In this document: positions 23,101 through 32,457 of the stretch, piece by piece
Position numbering within the stretch: the stretch's first letter is position 1
How the letters are laid out: each line of letters starts with the position of its first letter
Assembly: GCA_025201345.1 (NCBI GenBank)
Contig: JAIXMG010000006.1
Span: 1,269,477 to 1,333,476, forward strand
Length of the DNA: 64,000 nt
Direction of reading: 5' to 3'
Source of the DNA: Thamnidium elegans
Lineage: Eukaryota > Mucoromycota > Mucoromycetes > Mucorales > Mucoraceae
The notes under the pieces: generated by a model
Databases searched by the model: none
Told to the model about the DNA's origin: nothing
What the model saw: the letters and a program-made list of their open reading frames with translations, nothing else
Made by a program: the position numbers and the translations under genes

Positions 23101-25148
23101 GAGTAGGGGTAGGAAAATGGTTGGGGATAGAGTCCCATGGGAAACTAGGAGGATGCACAAGCGTCGGTTGGTGATGGTTGTTTTCCTCGTGATGCTGCTC
23201 TTGGATATGGTTATGTTCTTCTTCATGGTTATGTTCTTCATTATGATGATGATGATGATGGTGTTGTTGTTCTTCTTCTTCATGGTGATGATATTCTTCA
23301 TTATGATGATATTCTTGGTAATGATGAGTTTCTTCAATTTGTGCAGAATGACGTGGATATAAATACTCAGGATTATAGTCATCGGTATTATAATGGGCGT
23401 ACTCCGGTTTAGTCATGATTTGGGGCTCTGGCTGATGCACAGGTGCAACCCAAATGTGCTGTTTTTGATGAAAGTAGGGTTGGTCCCACACGTTTTCGAA
23501 ATTGGATAAATCGGGAATATCAGCTCCAAGACTTCCCGTATTTGGTGGATCCTGGTAAGCGGGATTCCATTCGATCATGGAATAAGCTTTTGATTCTTTA
23601 TGATTTTCTTGATTATGGTTCTGCTCGTTATGATGTTCCTGATTATGATCCTGTTTACCATCCTTATCATATTCATCATGTTTCTTATCGTACTCATCAT
23701 TATTTTCGGTATTTTGGTGCTCTTTACTATTATTATCTTGCTGAAACTCTTCATTTTGAAGATTTTGGTGATAACCTTCTTCATTATTATGCTCCCCTTG
23801 CTGCTCCTCTTGTTGCTCTTCTTGTGTATGATGCTTTTCATAGCACTCAGGGCTCTTTTCAGACTGAGTTTCATAATGTGGTACGTGCTTTTCCTATATC
23901 GATATATTATATATTAGGTAACTGAGACTGTGTCTGATCAGATTACAGAATATATTTACCTCTTCTTGATAAAATGGATCTTCCTTGACCCACTCGGGAT
24001 GGCTTATGGTAATATTAGAAACGGGGGGCATAGGTTTAATTACTCTACGCTGATCATCAAAATTAATTTCTTGATCCTCCCAAGCATTCTTAATTTCTTC
24101 ATCAAAAGGTAAAATTGGACGCGTTTGAAAGCCACTGTCAAAACCGTTTACATGACCAAACTCACCACTCAATAAATGATACGGCGATGTCTATAACAAA
24201 CTTTTTTTATCAGCAACACGTTTTTTCTAAAGAAAAAAAATACAATACTTACTTGACCATAATGTCTATTCCAAGTATTCCACCATTCTTGTACCATATC
24301 TCTTAATCCTTCCCAAGCACTACCCAAAGGTAATACTTTACCATCGGAAAACCTTTGATATTTCCATGGTTTATTTTGCCCAATAAAATGAATTATTGAG
24401 ATGTTATGCCCGAACTGATTATGAGCTGGTGCATAACTAAATAATAATAATAATAAAATGTTGTCAGGATATGAGTTTAAACTTGATACCCCAAAACTAA
24501 TATATATTGTTCACATTACCCGTATTGAGATGTTGGAGTTGTATTAAACGTAAAAGGTAACCTTTGAGAAGGAGAGGTAGACCAAGAGCTGAAATAACTA
24601 TTTAAAAGACCCTGATCTCCGCCTAAAACAATAAAATAAGTTCAAAATAGCATATAATAATGTTGCTAGATCATACCATCAAACGATCCTTGCTCAGAAG
24701 ATAAAGCTAAAAGTTCACTAAATGTTGTCTCGGAAGGTTCTGTAACAAATACACCAGAGTTGAAACAATCTGGCCATCCAGCATCTGGTGCAGCCGAAAA
24801 TGATGGTCTATCAAACAATTCATCGATATTTTTAAGTGGGAAAGTATCAGCATCCAAAAATACAATCTTTTTGTATTGGGTTAAACGCCACAGTTGAATT
24901 TTAGTAAAGGTGATGTCTAATTCAGGACGACCTAAAAGTTGCAAGTTATCGAAATCTTTAGATCGAATGGAGTCAACTTGAATGACGGTACAAATTTTTG
25001 ACAAAAGGTCTTGAATATGACTGGAAATATTAGGTGTTACAAGACATACTATTTCCTTTGTCGAACCTAAGTCTCTAAGTTGGTTGCTTAGAATCAACGC
25101 ACCGGCAGCATAAGAGTCTGTAGCAACTAAAGTTACGTAAGCTTCCAT
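17190..25148 (-). CDS. Giant glycogenin (GT8) with His-rich insert and about 1,740-residue disordered tail
   Basis: Seven exons (25148-24677, 24622-24520, 24436-24253, 24190-23960, 23893-23050, 22968-22497, 22416-17190) join in frame to about 2,510 residues. The first 330 form the GT8 glycogenin domain: YVTLVATDSYAAGALIL, FLDADTFPLKN (DxD metal site), FNSGVFV, a DGGDQGLLN box and the H-F-G-x-x-KPW motif. Exon 5 has the fungal glycogen-synthase-binding signature FPWDSIPNHFPTPTRVW. Exons 5-6 are extremely His/Glu-rich. Exon 7 is Ser/Thr/Val-rich with hexapeptide-like VDEPST repeats and a Lys-rich end (SDKKKSKKDGKK). Glycogenin self-glucosylates a Tyr to prime glycogen; known fungal forms are several hundred residues. 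Alternative: exon 7 is a separate gene starting at ATG 22400. The phase-correct intron and the gap of only 80 bp favour one gene. Confidence 0.8.
19212..19990 (-). repeat. Coding tandem repeats of about 18-36 bp in the glycogenin tail
   Basis: Degenerate units (plus strand of the type TCAACAGTAGAAGGTTC) encode repeated (S/T)-(T/I/A)-V-D-(E/K)-P-S. The repeats are in frame and imperfect and create long spurious ORFs on the other strand and in other frames. Confidence 0.85.
22620..23330 (-). repeat. His/Glu-rich low-complexity coding tract
   Basis: Parts of exons 5 and 6 of the glycogenin gene encode runs of HHEEH, HHHEEHHWE and HHHHHHHNEEH. Trinucleotides ATG/CTC/TTC (plus strand) dominate. 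The tract crosses the intron at 22969-23049, so the repeat has expanded in both exons. Confidence 0.85.
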
Positions 25149-25358
25149 TATTCAATAAAGAAGAAAAAGAAGAGAAAGAAGAATTAAAAAAAAAAAGGGA
25201 AACTAATAACAACGATGTCGGGCTGATAGTTGTGCAACAATATAAAACAATTTACTTTGTTATCCAACGTCTTATTTTTACCCCAAATATATATATTTAT
25301 ATAAAAGTGTTACAGATTCAAATAGGATTTCTCCGCCCTGTTATTTTATTAATTTATT

Positions 25359-26258
25359 TTAGAGAAGTTTCAAGTGCCCAGTTACTTGATCAATCAATTC
25401 AGCAGGACCTATTATTAACATATTAATAACATATAGTAACAAAACATGTAAATCTTTTACCTGGTCCAACACCGAGAACAGTACGAGATCCGGGAGCAAT
25501 TTGTGTACGACCTGCATCTTGAATGGTCTGAGCGGGTAAACCAAGACTGAGAGCAATTGCTTGTAACTCCAATCTATTTGCATAAATTATTAATACAAAA
25601 AAAAACTTACATCATTATAAAAATATGTACTTACAATTTATCTTCACTATCACACTTTAAAGCTACCTTGGCTTGTCCAGAATATTCCCATGCTTTTAAT
25701 AACTGAAACATGAAGTTTTTTAACATACAATATTACTTAAAACTAATATATTTAGGGCTTACCAAGGGATTCACTTTCTTTGCTGCCTTATAACAGGCTA
25801 AAGTAGCATGACCACACTATTATAAACTTTTTTAGTTTCCTCTTTTTCTCTTTTACTTTTAAAAAATATCTATCCGTACCTGAGCAGCGATCTTTCCTTT
25901 GGTCATCCCAAGATCAGAACGAACAACAAGTGTCTGTAGTGTATGTCAGAAACGTATATAAACTTAATCTTTTTATATATATTACCAATTTAAAATTATT
26001 ATATTTTTTGACATCAATCGATCCTTCAGGGAGAATGTCTAATTCATCCTCACTATCACTGTCACTTTCCTCAACTTCGACACTCTTTTCTTCATTCTTT
26101 ACAGGAGCATTCTATTTCACTTTTAAGAATCTTATTTTAAACATATTTTTATTTTATTTTATTTTATTTACCTTTTGAGCGAAATATTGTCCAATAAAGT
26201 AACCAGTTGCCAAAGAGACAATGGCGGTAACAGCTACAGTAGTTGACATTCTATCCAT
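25359..26258 (-). CDS. PTH2: Peptidyl-tRNA hydrolase 2 (PTH2)
   Basis: At least six exons starting with [20 protein letters not shown] at 26258, a single N-terminal membrane segment, and an acidic linker ([11 protein letters not shown]). The conserved catalytic domain then follows: [44 protein letters not shown], a [20 protein letters not shown] box and a C-terminal [15 protein letters not shown]. This matches archaeal/eukaryotic Pth2 through its whole length. The enzyme frees tRNA from peptidyl-tRNAs that drop off ribosomes; the N-terminal anchor suggests the outer mitochondrial membrane, as in other eukaryotes (inference). The start is 1.1 kb from the glycogenin start, on the same strand. 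Confidence 0.92.
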
Positions 26259-27029
26259 TGTAACCGATTTCAGAAGCTGCTTTTTGTCTCATAAAAACTT
26301 GTTCTTGGGTATTTTTTTAAGCCAGTCACTGAAATTTTTAAAAATTAGCTGTCGCATTCTAGAATAACTGCCCAAAAGCAAGAAAAAAGGTTTTATGAAA
26401 TAAATCTTGTATGAAATCACTAGATCAAGCTTTTTTTTTCGTTTGGAACCTTTGTTTTCAACGCAAAAATAAACATTGTTCTTCTGTTGTAAAACTTATG
26501 TATTTTTTTTTGAAGGGATGAGCGTTAAGGGCACGTTCTTCAAAGACACTGTTTTTGGGATTATTTTTTCTTCTTTGTTTGTTTAAATCGAGCACATTTA
26601 TCGATAGCTGATAAAGAAAAAATTATAAACATATTTGTATTACATTGCATTCACGAAATTTGTTTTTTTGTTAAAAAAAGTAGTACACTAGTTAGTATAA
26701 ATTAAACACATAACACAAACCACGCATTTCAATTTTTTTTAAAAAAGAAGCCTTCTAAATATAACATTATGATTTATCCCTTTTTTTTAAAAAAAAAAGA
26801 ATGTTAAAAGATATTGCACAAAAGAAACTTATAATTATACAATAACTGATGTCGTTTTTTAATGTACCAAAAGACTTATTTGTATGTTTTATTCTGGAAT
26901 GCATATTTTAATTTATAGCTTCGAAAAATGGTTGTATTTAAGAGCTTGACATTTTCTATCTTTCAACCCGTTTTATAAATATCTCCTTTTATTAAACAAG
27001 ACTACATATATAGAAATAATTACAGTTGA
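26259..27029. other. Shared promoter region of PTH2 and the secreted protein gene
   Basis: A 770-bp A/T-rich divergent intergenic region with several short A and T runs. I find no gene, RNA or repeat here. Confidence 0.5.
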
Positions 27030-28723
27030 ATGACGCGAAAAATTTCACTCGTACTTTCCGCTTTAATTATGGCAGGCCTTGTTCAAGGTGCCCATCAAGA
27101 ACCAAGATCGTTACAAAGCAGAAGACTTTTTCCGCGTGCTGAACCCACCGAAGGAATTTGTGGTGCATCAGTAAGTAATTAATTATAAACCAGTTTAGTG
27201 AATATTAACAGATATATACATAGTCATCAAGGGTTAGTGGCATCTTTTTTGGTGATTTCACTACTGGTGGTGGATATTATTCCAAGATTCCATTAGCTAT
27301 TCAAGGCAACATAAATGCCCCAGGATATATAGTAAATACTGGTCAAACAGTCTATTGTAGTAACCCTAACTCCATATCAGCTTACGGTTTAATTGTTGGG
27401 GGTACTTTACAACAATCTTCTAATATGACTGTTTATGGTACTGCGTTAGTAGCCGGTGGCGGTGATTTAGAACTTATCCACGAAGAAAGTCCAGGTTGTA
27501 TTGTCTCAAGCACGTTGGGTACTGGAGAAATAGATTTTAACCAATTGAAAAATGACAGAATATCAGCGAATCAGGCCTTTGCCGAAATGCCACCGACTTT
27601 GGTAGTTAACCAAGATAATACAGTTACCAGAGTTCGTGCTCCAATCAATGGAGAATATGAGGTCTTCCAGTTTAGTACATGCCATGAAAATGCCTGTGAC
27701 AATATTTTCCCAAATCAAATGTCTTACGCTAAAGATATATTACAAAACCCTCGTTATTTTGATGGCTTTAAAGGATTTACACCGGACCCTGATATGGTTT
27801 ATGTCTTTAACGTAAGTCTAATTATTATTTTCAACCGACATAATATCTAATATCTCTATTTTTTAAAAAAAAAATATATTTATAGATGCCGGTTCGAGAT
27901 GGCGATTTTCTTGTAGTAGATACATCTATACCAGCAAGAGGAATAGATCCATGTAAAGTAATTTATAATCCTTACCCCGTTGACAGTAATAATGCTCTCA
28001 AAAGTGATGGTTCATTTCAATTTTTACGTGATACTAATGATGTTATGGGAGGATACACTCTCGCACCGCTAGGTAGAAAATAAATACGTTTAATAATTTA
28101 TAGAGACTAACTTCAAAATTTTGATAGGTGATATAGTAGACGCATATGTCGGTGGTTTTGGTGGCGATGTAGTCGGAAAAAGCTACCGATGGGATATGAA
28201 TGACCAAGGAGCTGAATTTTTAGATTATAGTGATGCTGGTGGTAATTGTGATGTATTTAAGGCGTGTAATAAGGATATAACGATCTCTGGTTCTGCAACT
28301 CAAGATTCCACCGATTCAACATTACCTGGAACTTTTACTGACAGAAGTTATCGTGCAGTAAATACTGGTACAGATAGTACACTTAGTGGTACTTTGACCA
28401 ACCAAACCCCATCAAAAAATTCAGAATTTTCAACCGTTACAGATGATCCTTCTTCATCCAGCCCAGGTTCCGGCGAAGCACAAAGCTCATGCTCAATTAC
28501 TGAAACAATTATTGGTAGTGCCAAGGCAAAGACAGTTACTGGTCATGCAAAAACTGTAACTGTTGTTTTAACGGACGGCCCTTCTACTTTTACAGTTTCA
28601 CACAAAGTTGTTACCGTAGTACCTAGTACTGCTACAATCAGTTCTACCAAACTTTCTACCATAATTACTACCAGGATTATCTCTAGTGATTCTACTGTTA
28701 CAATTGATGTCACTGAGACTTAA
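27030..28723 (+). CDS. Secreted choice-of-anchor-A domain protein with Ser/Thr-rich tail
   Basis: Four exons (27030-27170, 27224-27811, 27886-28072, 28128-28723) give 503 residues. A signal peptide is visible (MTRKISLVLSALIMAGLVQG). The middle has the choice-of-anchor-A, adhesin-like pattern: FFGDFTTGGGYYSKIPLAIQ, then GNINAPGYIVN, YGLIVGGTL and ALVAGGGDLE. A Ser/Thr-rich region with TVT repeats follows and ends TIDVTET. In fungi such proteins sit in the wall or are secreted; the family's role is thought to be surface adhesion. I see no hydrophobic C-terminus for a GPI anchor. Several Cys pairs (CHENAC, GNCDVFKAC) suggest disulfides. Confidence 0.82.
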
Positions 28724-28766
28724 AACATATAAAGATATCGCATTTTTAAACATCACTTTTTTTTAA

Positions 28767-28767
<1 letters not shown>

Positions 28768-28823
<56 letters not shown>
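28768..28823. repeat. (AAT)n microsatellite
   Basis: About 18 uninterrupted AAT units between two convergent genes (the secreted protein and BCKDH E2), within their 3' flanks. Confidence 0.95.
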
Positions 28824-28824
<1 letters not shown>

Positions 28825-28885
28825 TAACTAAGGGAGGGTTTATTTTATATAAAGTCAAAATCTAAAAAAAAGTAATATATATTAT

Positions 28886-30289
28886 CTAACGAAGTTCACT
28901 GGCTAATAAAGCAGGGTTTTCAATCAAGTTCTTCCAATGGTTTCCAAAGCGGGCAATGGTAGCACCGTCAATAATTCTATGATCAGCAGACCAACTGACA
29001 GGCATAATTTGCTTAGCAACAATATTTTCTTGAGCATCATAACGAGGTAACTTTTGCATTTTACCAAGAGCTACAATAGCCAACTCTGAAGAGACAATAA
29101 CAGGATTAGCATAAGTACCGCCAATGGTACCAATGTTTGATAACGTAATGGTACCACCCTTAAGATCGGACATGGGGATAGCATTGTTCTTTCCAAGTTC
29201 AGATAATCTATGTATCTCGGATGCAATTTCAAAGATAGTCTTATCTTGAACATCCTTAATATTGGGAACAATAAGACCTTGTGGTGTATCCATGGCAATA
29301 CCGATATTGTGAGAGGAGCGATAATTGATTTTCATGGAATTGACATCTTCTTGATTACCAACAAGCTTTGCGTTCATAATAGGGTAATGTGTAAGTGCAA
29401 TTGAAAGGCACTTTACAAAAATGGGTAAATAAGTCATCTTTGCAAATGGATAGAGGCCAGGATGAGCAGATATATGCTTATTAAGTGCAAGACGGTATGT
29501 GGTACTAGCATCAATTTCAATATCGTCCTTGAAACCAAGTTGAGGGATATTAAGAGATTGAGTCATGGATTTGAACATGGCCTTTTGGATCATACTGAGT
29601 GAATCTGCGCGACCTTCAACTCTTTCGGTGATTTGGGCCACGGACTTGATAGGCTCTTTCTCAGTAACAAAGCCAAATGATAAGATATCTTCTTTGAGAA
29701 CTCTACCATCTTTACCAGTACCTACCACGTTATTTATATCAATACCTCTTTCCTTAGCCAGGCCTCTGACAGCAGGAGTAGCATTAACAGCTCCATTTGA
29801 TTTAAGATTATTTTGTTGTTGTTGAACAACTTCCTTTGCAGGTTGTTTTGTTGTATTGATATTATCAATAGACTCTGATTTCACCTGTTCCTGAACATTT
29901 TTTTCATCATCATCATCCTCAGTCTCTATATCTACCAAAGGTGAACCTACTTTTGCAATATCATTTAAACCATGATGTAACTTCAAAACTTTTCCCGCAA
30001 ATCTTGAAGAGATTTCAACCGAGGCTTTATCAGATTGGACTTCACAAATCTTATCGAATTCGGCAACTGTGGATCCAGGCTCAACAAACCTAAAGTAGAA
30101 AATATTAGTTTACAAACTGAACTGATTAACTTTGTATACATATATATATATTTACCATTGAATTACTTCACATTCAGTGATACCTTCACCAATATCTGCC
30201 AATAAGAATGGTTTTACTGCTTGAAATGTAAACGAAGAATGAAAATGACTTACGCGAGGCTAATAAAAAAGCGATTAGTTTAAAAACAC

Positions 30290-30320
<31 letters not shown>

Positions 30321-30400
30321 GTGAGAAATAATTTGTTACTGCTTGGACGTGTCACGGAGGATGAAATGGTTTTAAAGAGAGAAGCAGATCTTGAATACAT
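28886..30400 (-). CDS. DBT: Branched-chain alpha-keto acid dehydrogenase E2 (lipoamide acyltransferase)
   Basis: Three exons (30400-30320, 30259-30156, 30089-28886) give 462 residues. The Ser/Arg-rich N-terminus is a mitochondrial presequence. A lipoyl domain follows with [14 protein letters not shown] and the lipoylated lysine in QSDKASVEI, then an acidic linker, an E3/E1-binding domain ([33 protein letters not shown]) and the acyltransferase core ending in the catalytic [15 protein letters not shown] (HxxxDG). The [13 protein letters not shown] and [14 protein letters not shown] segments fit the BCKDH rather than the PDH type. It transfers branched acyl groups to CoA in the mitochondrial matrix during Val/Leu/Ile breakdown. 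Intron 1 contains a sense-strand A-run. Confidence 0.93.
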
Positions 30401-30902
30401 TTTTCTTTTTTAAAAAAGGAAGTCTATTTTTGTGTTTTGTTTATAACTTAAAGAGAAAAAGAATCTTTGCAAGAAAATAACAAAGATATAGTTGGGGAAG
30501 AAAAAGAAAAAGAGATGAGAGTGGGAAAACTTGATAGAGCTTTAATCCAAAAAAGAGATATACCCGTGGGAAACTTGTATAAACAGGACTGTTTGTTTCC
30601 TCTTATAAGTCACATGTATGACAACTTGTAGCCTTAACTACACTACGCCTGAACTTGCAGAGAATTGAATTATCTAGTTGTTAAGCGCGTTTATTTGAGA
30701 CAAGACCTCTTTTTATATTATAGTATCAGGCACTTCTTTAATGTGTTAATAGCTGTATCACATATTATTCTTATCGCTTAGGCTCCAGCTTTATTTGTAA
30801 CAAGATTATGTAATACTAAATTTTATACTTGTACATGTCTCATTTGAACAATTAAAACCAACTGCTACACAAAATCCGTACCTGTTCTTCACTAGAATGT
30901 CT

Positions 30903-30936
<34 letters not shown>

Positions 30937-31176
30937 CACAGTACTATAAATGTGATAAATAAATATATTTTGTGGTCAATTTTTTTTTTTTTTTGAGCTA
31001 GTGCTATTTAATTCAAACTAATAATGTCTTCCCTTTTTTTTTCTCTCTCTGTATCTTTACAGGTTTTGACACCTTTAAGGGGTATATAAAAAAAATGGCG
31101 GTAGATAAAAAAAAAAAGAAATAAAAAGCGATACTTTTTTATTTATTTACTTTTTTTTTTTTTCAAACAGCCAAAA
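30401..31176. other. Divergent intergenic region
   Basis: About 780 bp between BCKDH E2 and the small zinc-finger gene, with a 31-nt A-run at 30903-30933. A short ATG frame at 31095 (MAVDKKKKK then stop) is probably a 5' UTR of the downstream gene. Nothing else is seen. Confidence 0.5.
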
Positions 31177-31644
31177 ATGTACTCAAGACTTGTTGAGGAT
31201 ACAACCAAAAGAAACATTATAGAAGAAGTATGTATTGGTTCTCTGCAGCTTTAAATTTTATTAAATTTTTTTATTTTTTGCAGGTTCCAATATTTAAAAA
31301 TAAAGAAGAGGGACAGTTGTGGAAATGTCCATTTTGTGATCCCGAATCCACTGCATACCGACTAAATGTACCCGCTAGCTCTGAAGTACAGGAATTACGT
31401 AGAGCAAAACTATTGATTAAGGATCATGTAGAGTTACATAAAAAAGATTTATTGAATCAATTGGCTGCTAAACGAGAATTAACACAATACGAAAAGGTGA
31501 AAACTGGTATATTATACTTTGGAAAAAAAAATTAATTCTTTTTTTTTCTTTTTTTAGGCGAGGAGTGATAGCTCAAAAAGAGTACGTTTATGGATTACAG
31601 GAACTATCAACGATCGTCGATTATATGAAGATGATCCACTCTAA
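31177..31644 (+). CDS. Small zinc-finger protein, unknown function
   Basis: Three exons (31177-31227, 31284-31496, 31558-31644) give 116 residues. One potential zinc site is CPFC...H-V-E-L-H (LWKCPFCDPESTAYRL and, about 30 residues on, DHVELHKKD), a C2H2-like spacing with a long loop. The rest is a charged helical region and a basic C-terminus (KKRVRLWITGTINDRRLY). I know no family for it. Its stop codon overlaps that of the convergent IMP1 gene. Confidence 0.7.
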
Positions 31645-32303
31645 ACAGGCACAAGATTGTTTTTTAATAACTCTGGTTCTGGCCAAACCTACACACAAAA
31701 AAAAATCATAAGTCCCTTGAATCACCTAAATAACACGCACTTTTTTTTTTCTTTTTTTTTTACCTTTGCAAATACTTTTCCTTTGATTAAACCCATTGCT
31801 ACAGGACCATAAGTTCTTGAATCTGTAGAATTACTTAAATTATCACCGCCAACCCAAACATGCCCAACAGGTACATTGATATATTTTCTATCTTTTACAG
31901 TAGGATCTTCACAAATATTATCTCCAGGCTGTTGTAAGAAAATATTAAATAACTTTTTTTCTTTTTTTTTTTTTTTTTTTTTTTTTTACCATGCCTATAA
32001 TTCGTTTCAACACATTTCTTCCAGGTTTTGCTGGTGAAGTACAAATAACAACGTCTCCAATTGCATACTCTTTAAAATGTCGTGAAATATGTTCAATAGC
32101 AACGATGCCAGACGTATTAAAATATGGTAACATGGAAGGACCAAGGCACTTTTTTTTAAGGGAGTTTAAGTAAAAAACTTTTTAGACATAAAAATAAAAC
32201 ATACCCAAGTTACTTCAGCTACATATTGATTAAATGCATGAGCAAAACAAGCAAACTGAAGTCCTAGTTTTGTAACTTTTAATACTTTAGAAAAGCGGCT
32301 CAT
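31641..32303 (-). CDS. IMP1: Mitochondrial inner membrane protease subunit 1
   Basis: Four exons (32303-32205, 32148-31990, 31928-31764, 31688-31641) give 156 residues. It is an S26-type membrane peptidase: catalytic Ser in GPSMLPYF, catalytic Lys in NVLKRIIGM, then GDN and VWVGGDNLSNSTDSRTYGP, the family's SxxSxD-R-YGPV block. It matures proteins at the outer face of the inner mitochondrial membrane together with Imp2. Yeast Imp1 is 190 residues, so this one is compact. The N-terminus carries the expected single hydrophobic stretch. It is divergent from mitochondrial IleRS (154 bp between start codons), and its stop overlaps the convergent zinc-finger gene. Confidence 0.92.
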
Positions 32304-32457
32304 GTCATTGATAAGAGAGAGAAGGAGGGGGGTATGCTCGAAAACAACAAATTATGCGTTACTTTTTTTCCCTTGCGTGACTGCGCTAGGAACTACCGAA
32401 ATAATAAAATAAAATAAAAAAAAGGTGCCCTGTCTGTTTTTTTGTTTTTTAAACATA
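32304..32457. promoter_or_regulatory. Bidirectional promoter between IMP1 and mitochondrial IleRS
   Basis: Only 154 bp separate the two start codons, which point away from each other. The segment has a purine-rich run (GATAAGAGAGAGAAGGAGGG), a T-rich stretch, GTGACTGCGC and an A/T-rich stretch. Both products act in mitochondria, so joint control is an inference from position only. Confidence 0.55.

Noticed and set aside
22612..23917. Met/Ile/Phe-rich ORFs on both strands (possible membrane proteins)
   Set aside because: Shadow frames of the His/Glu-rich glycogenin exons.
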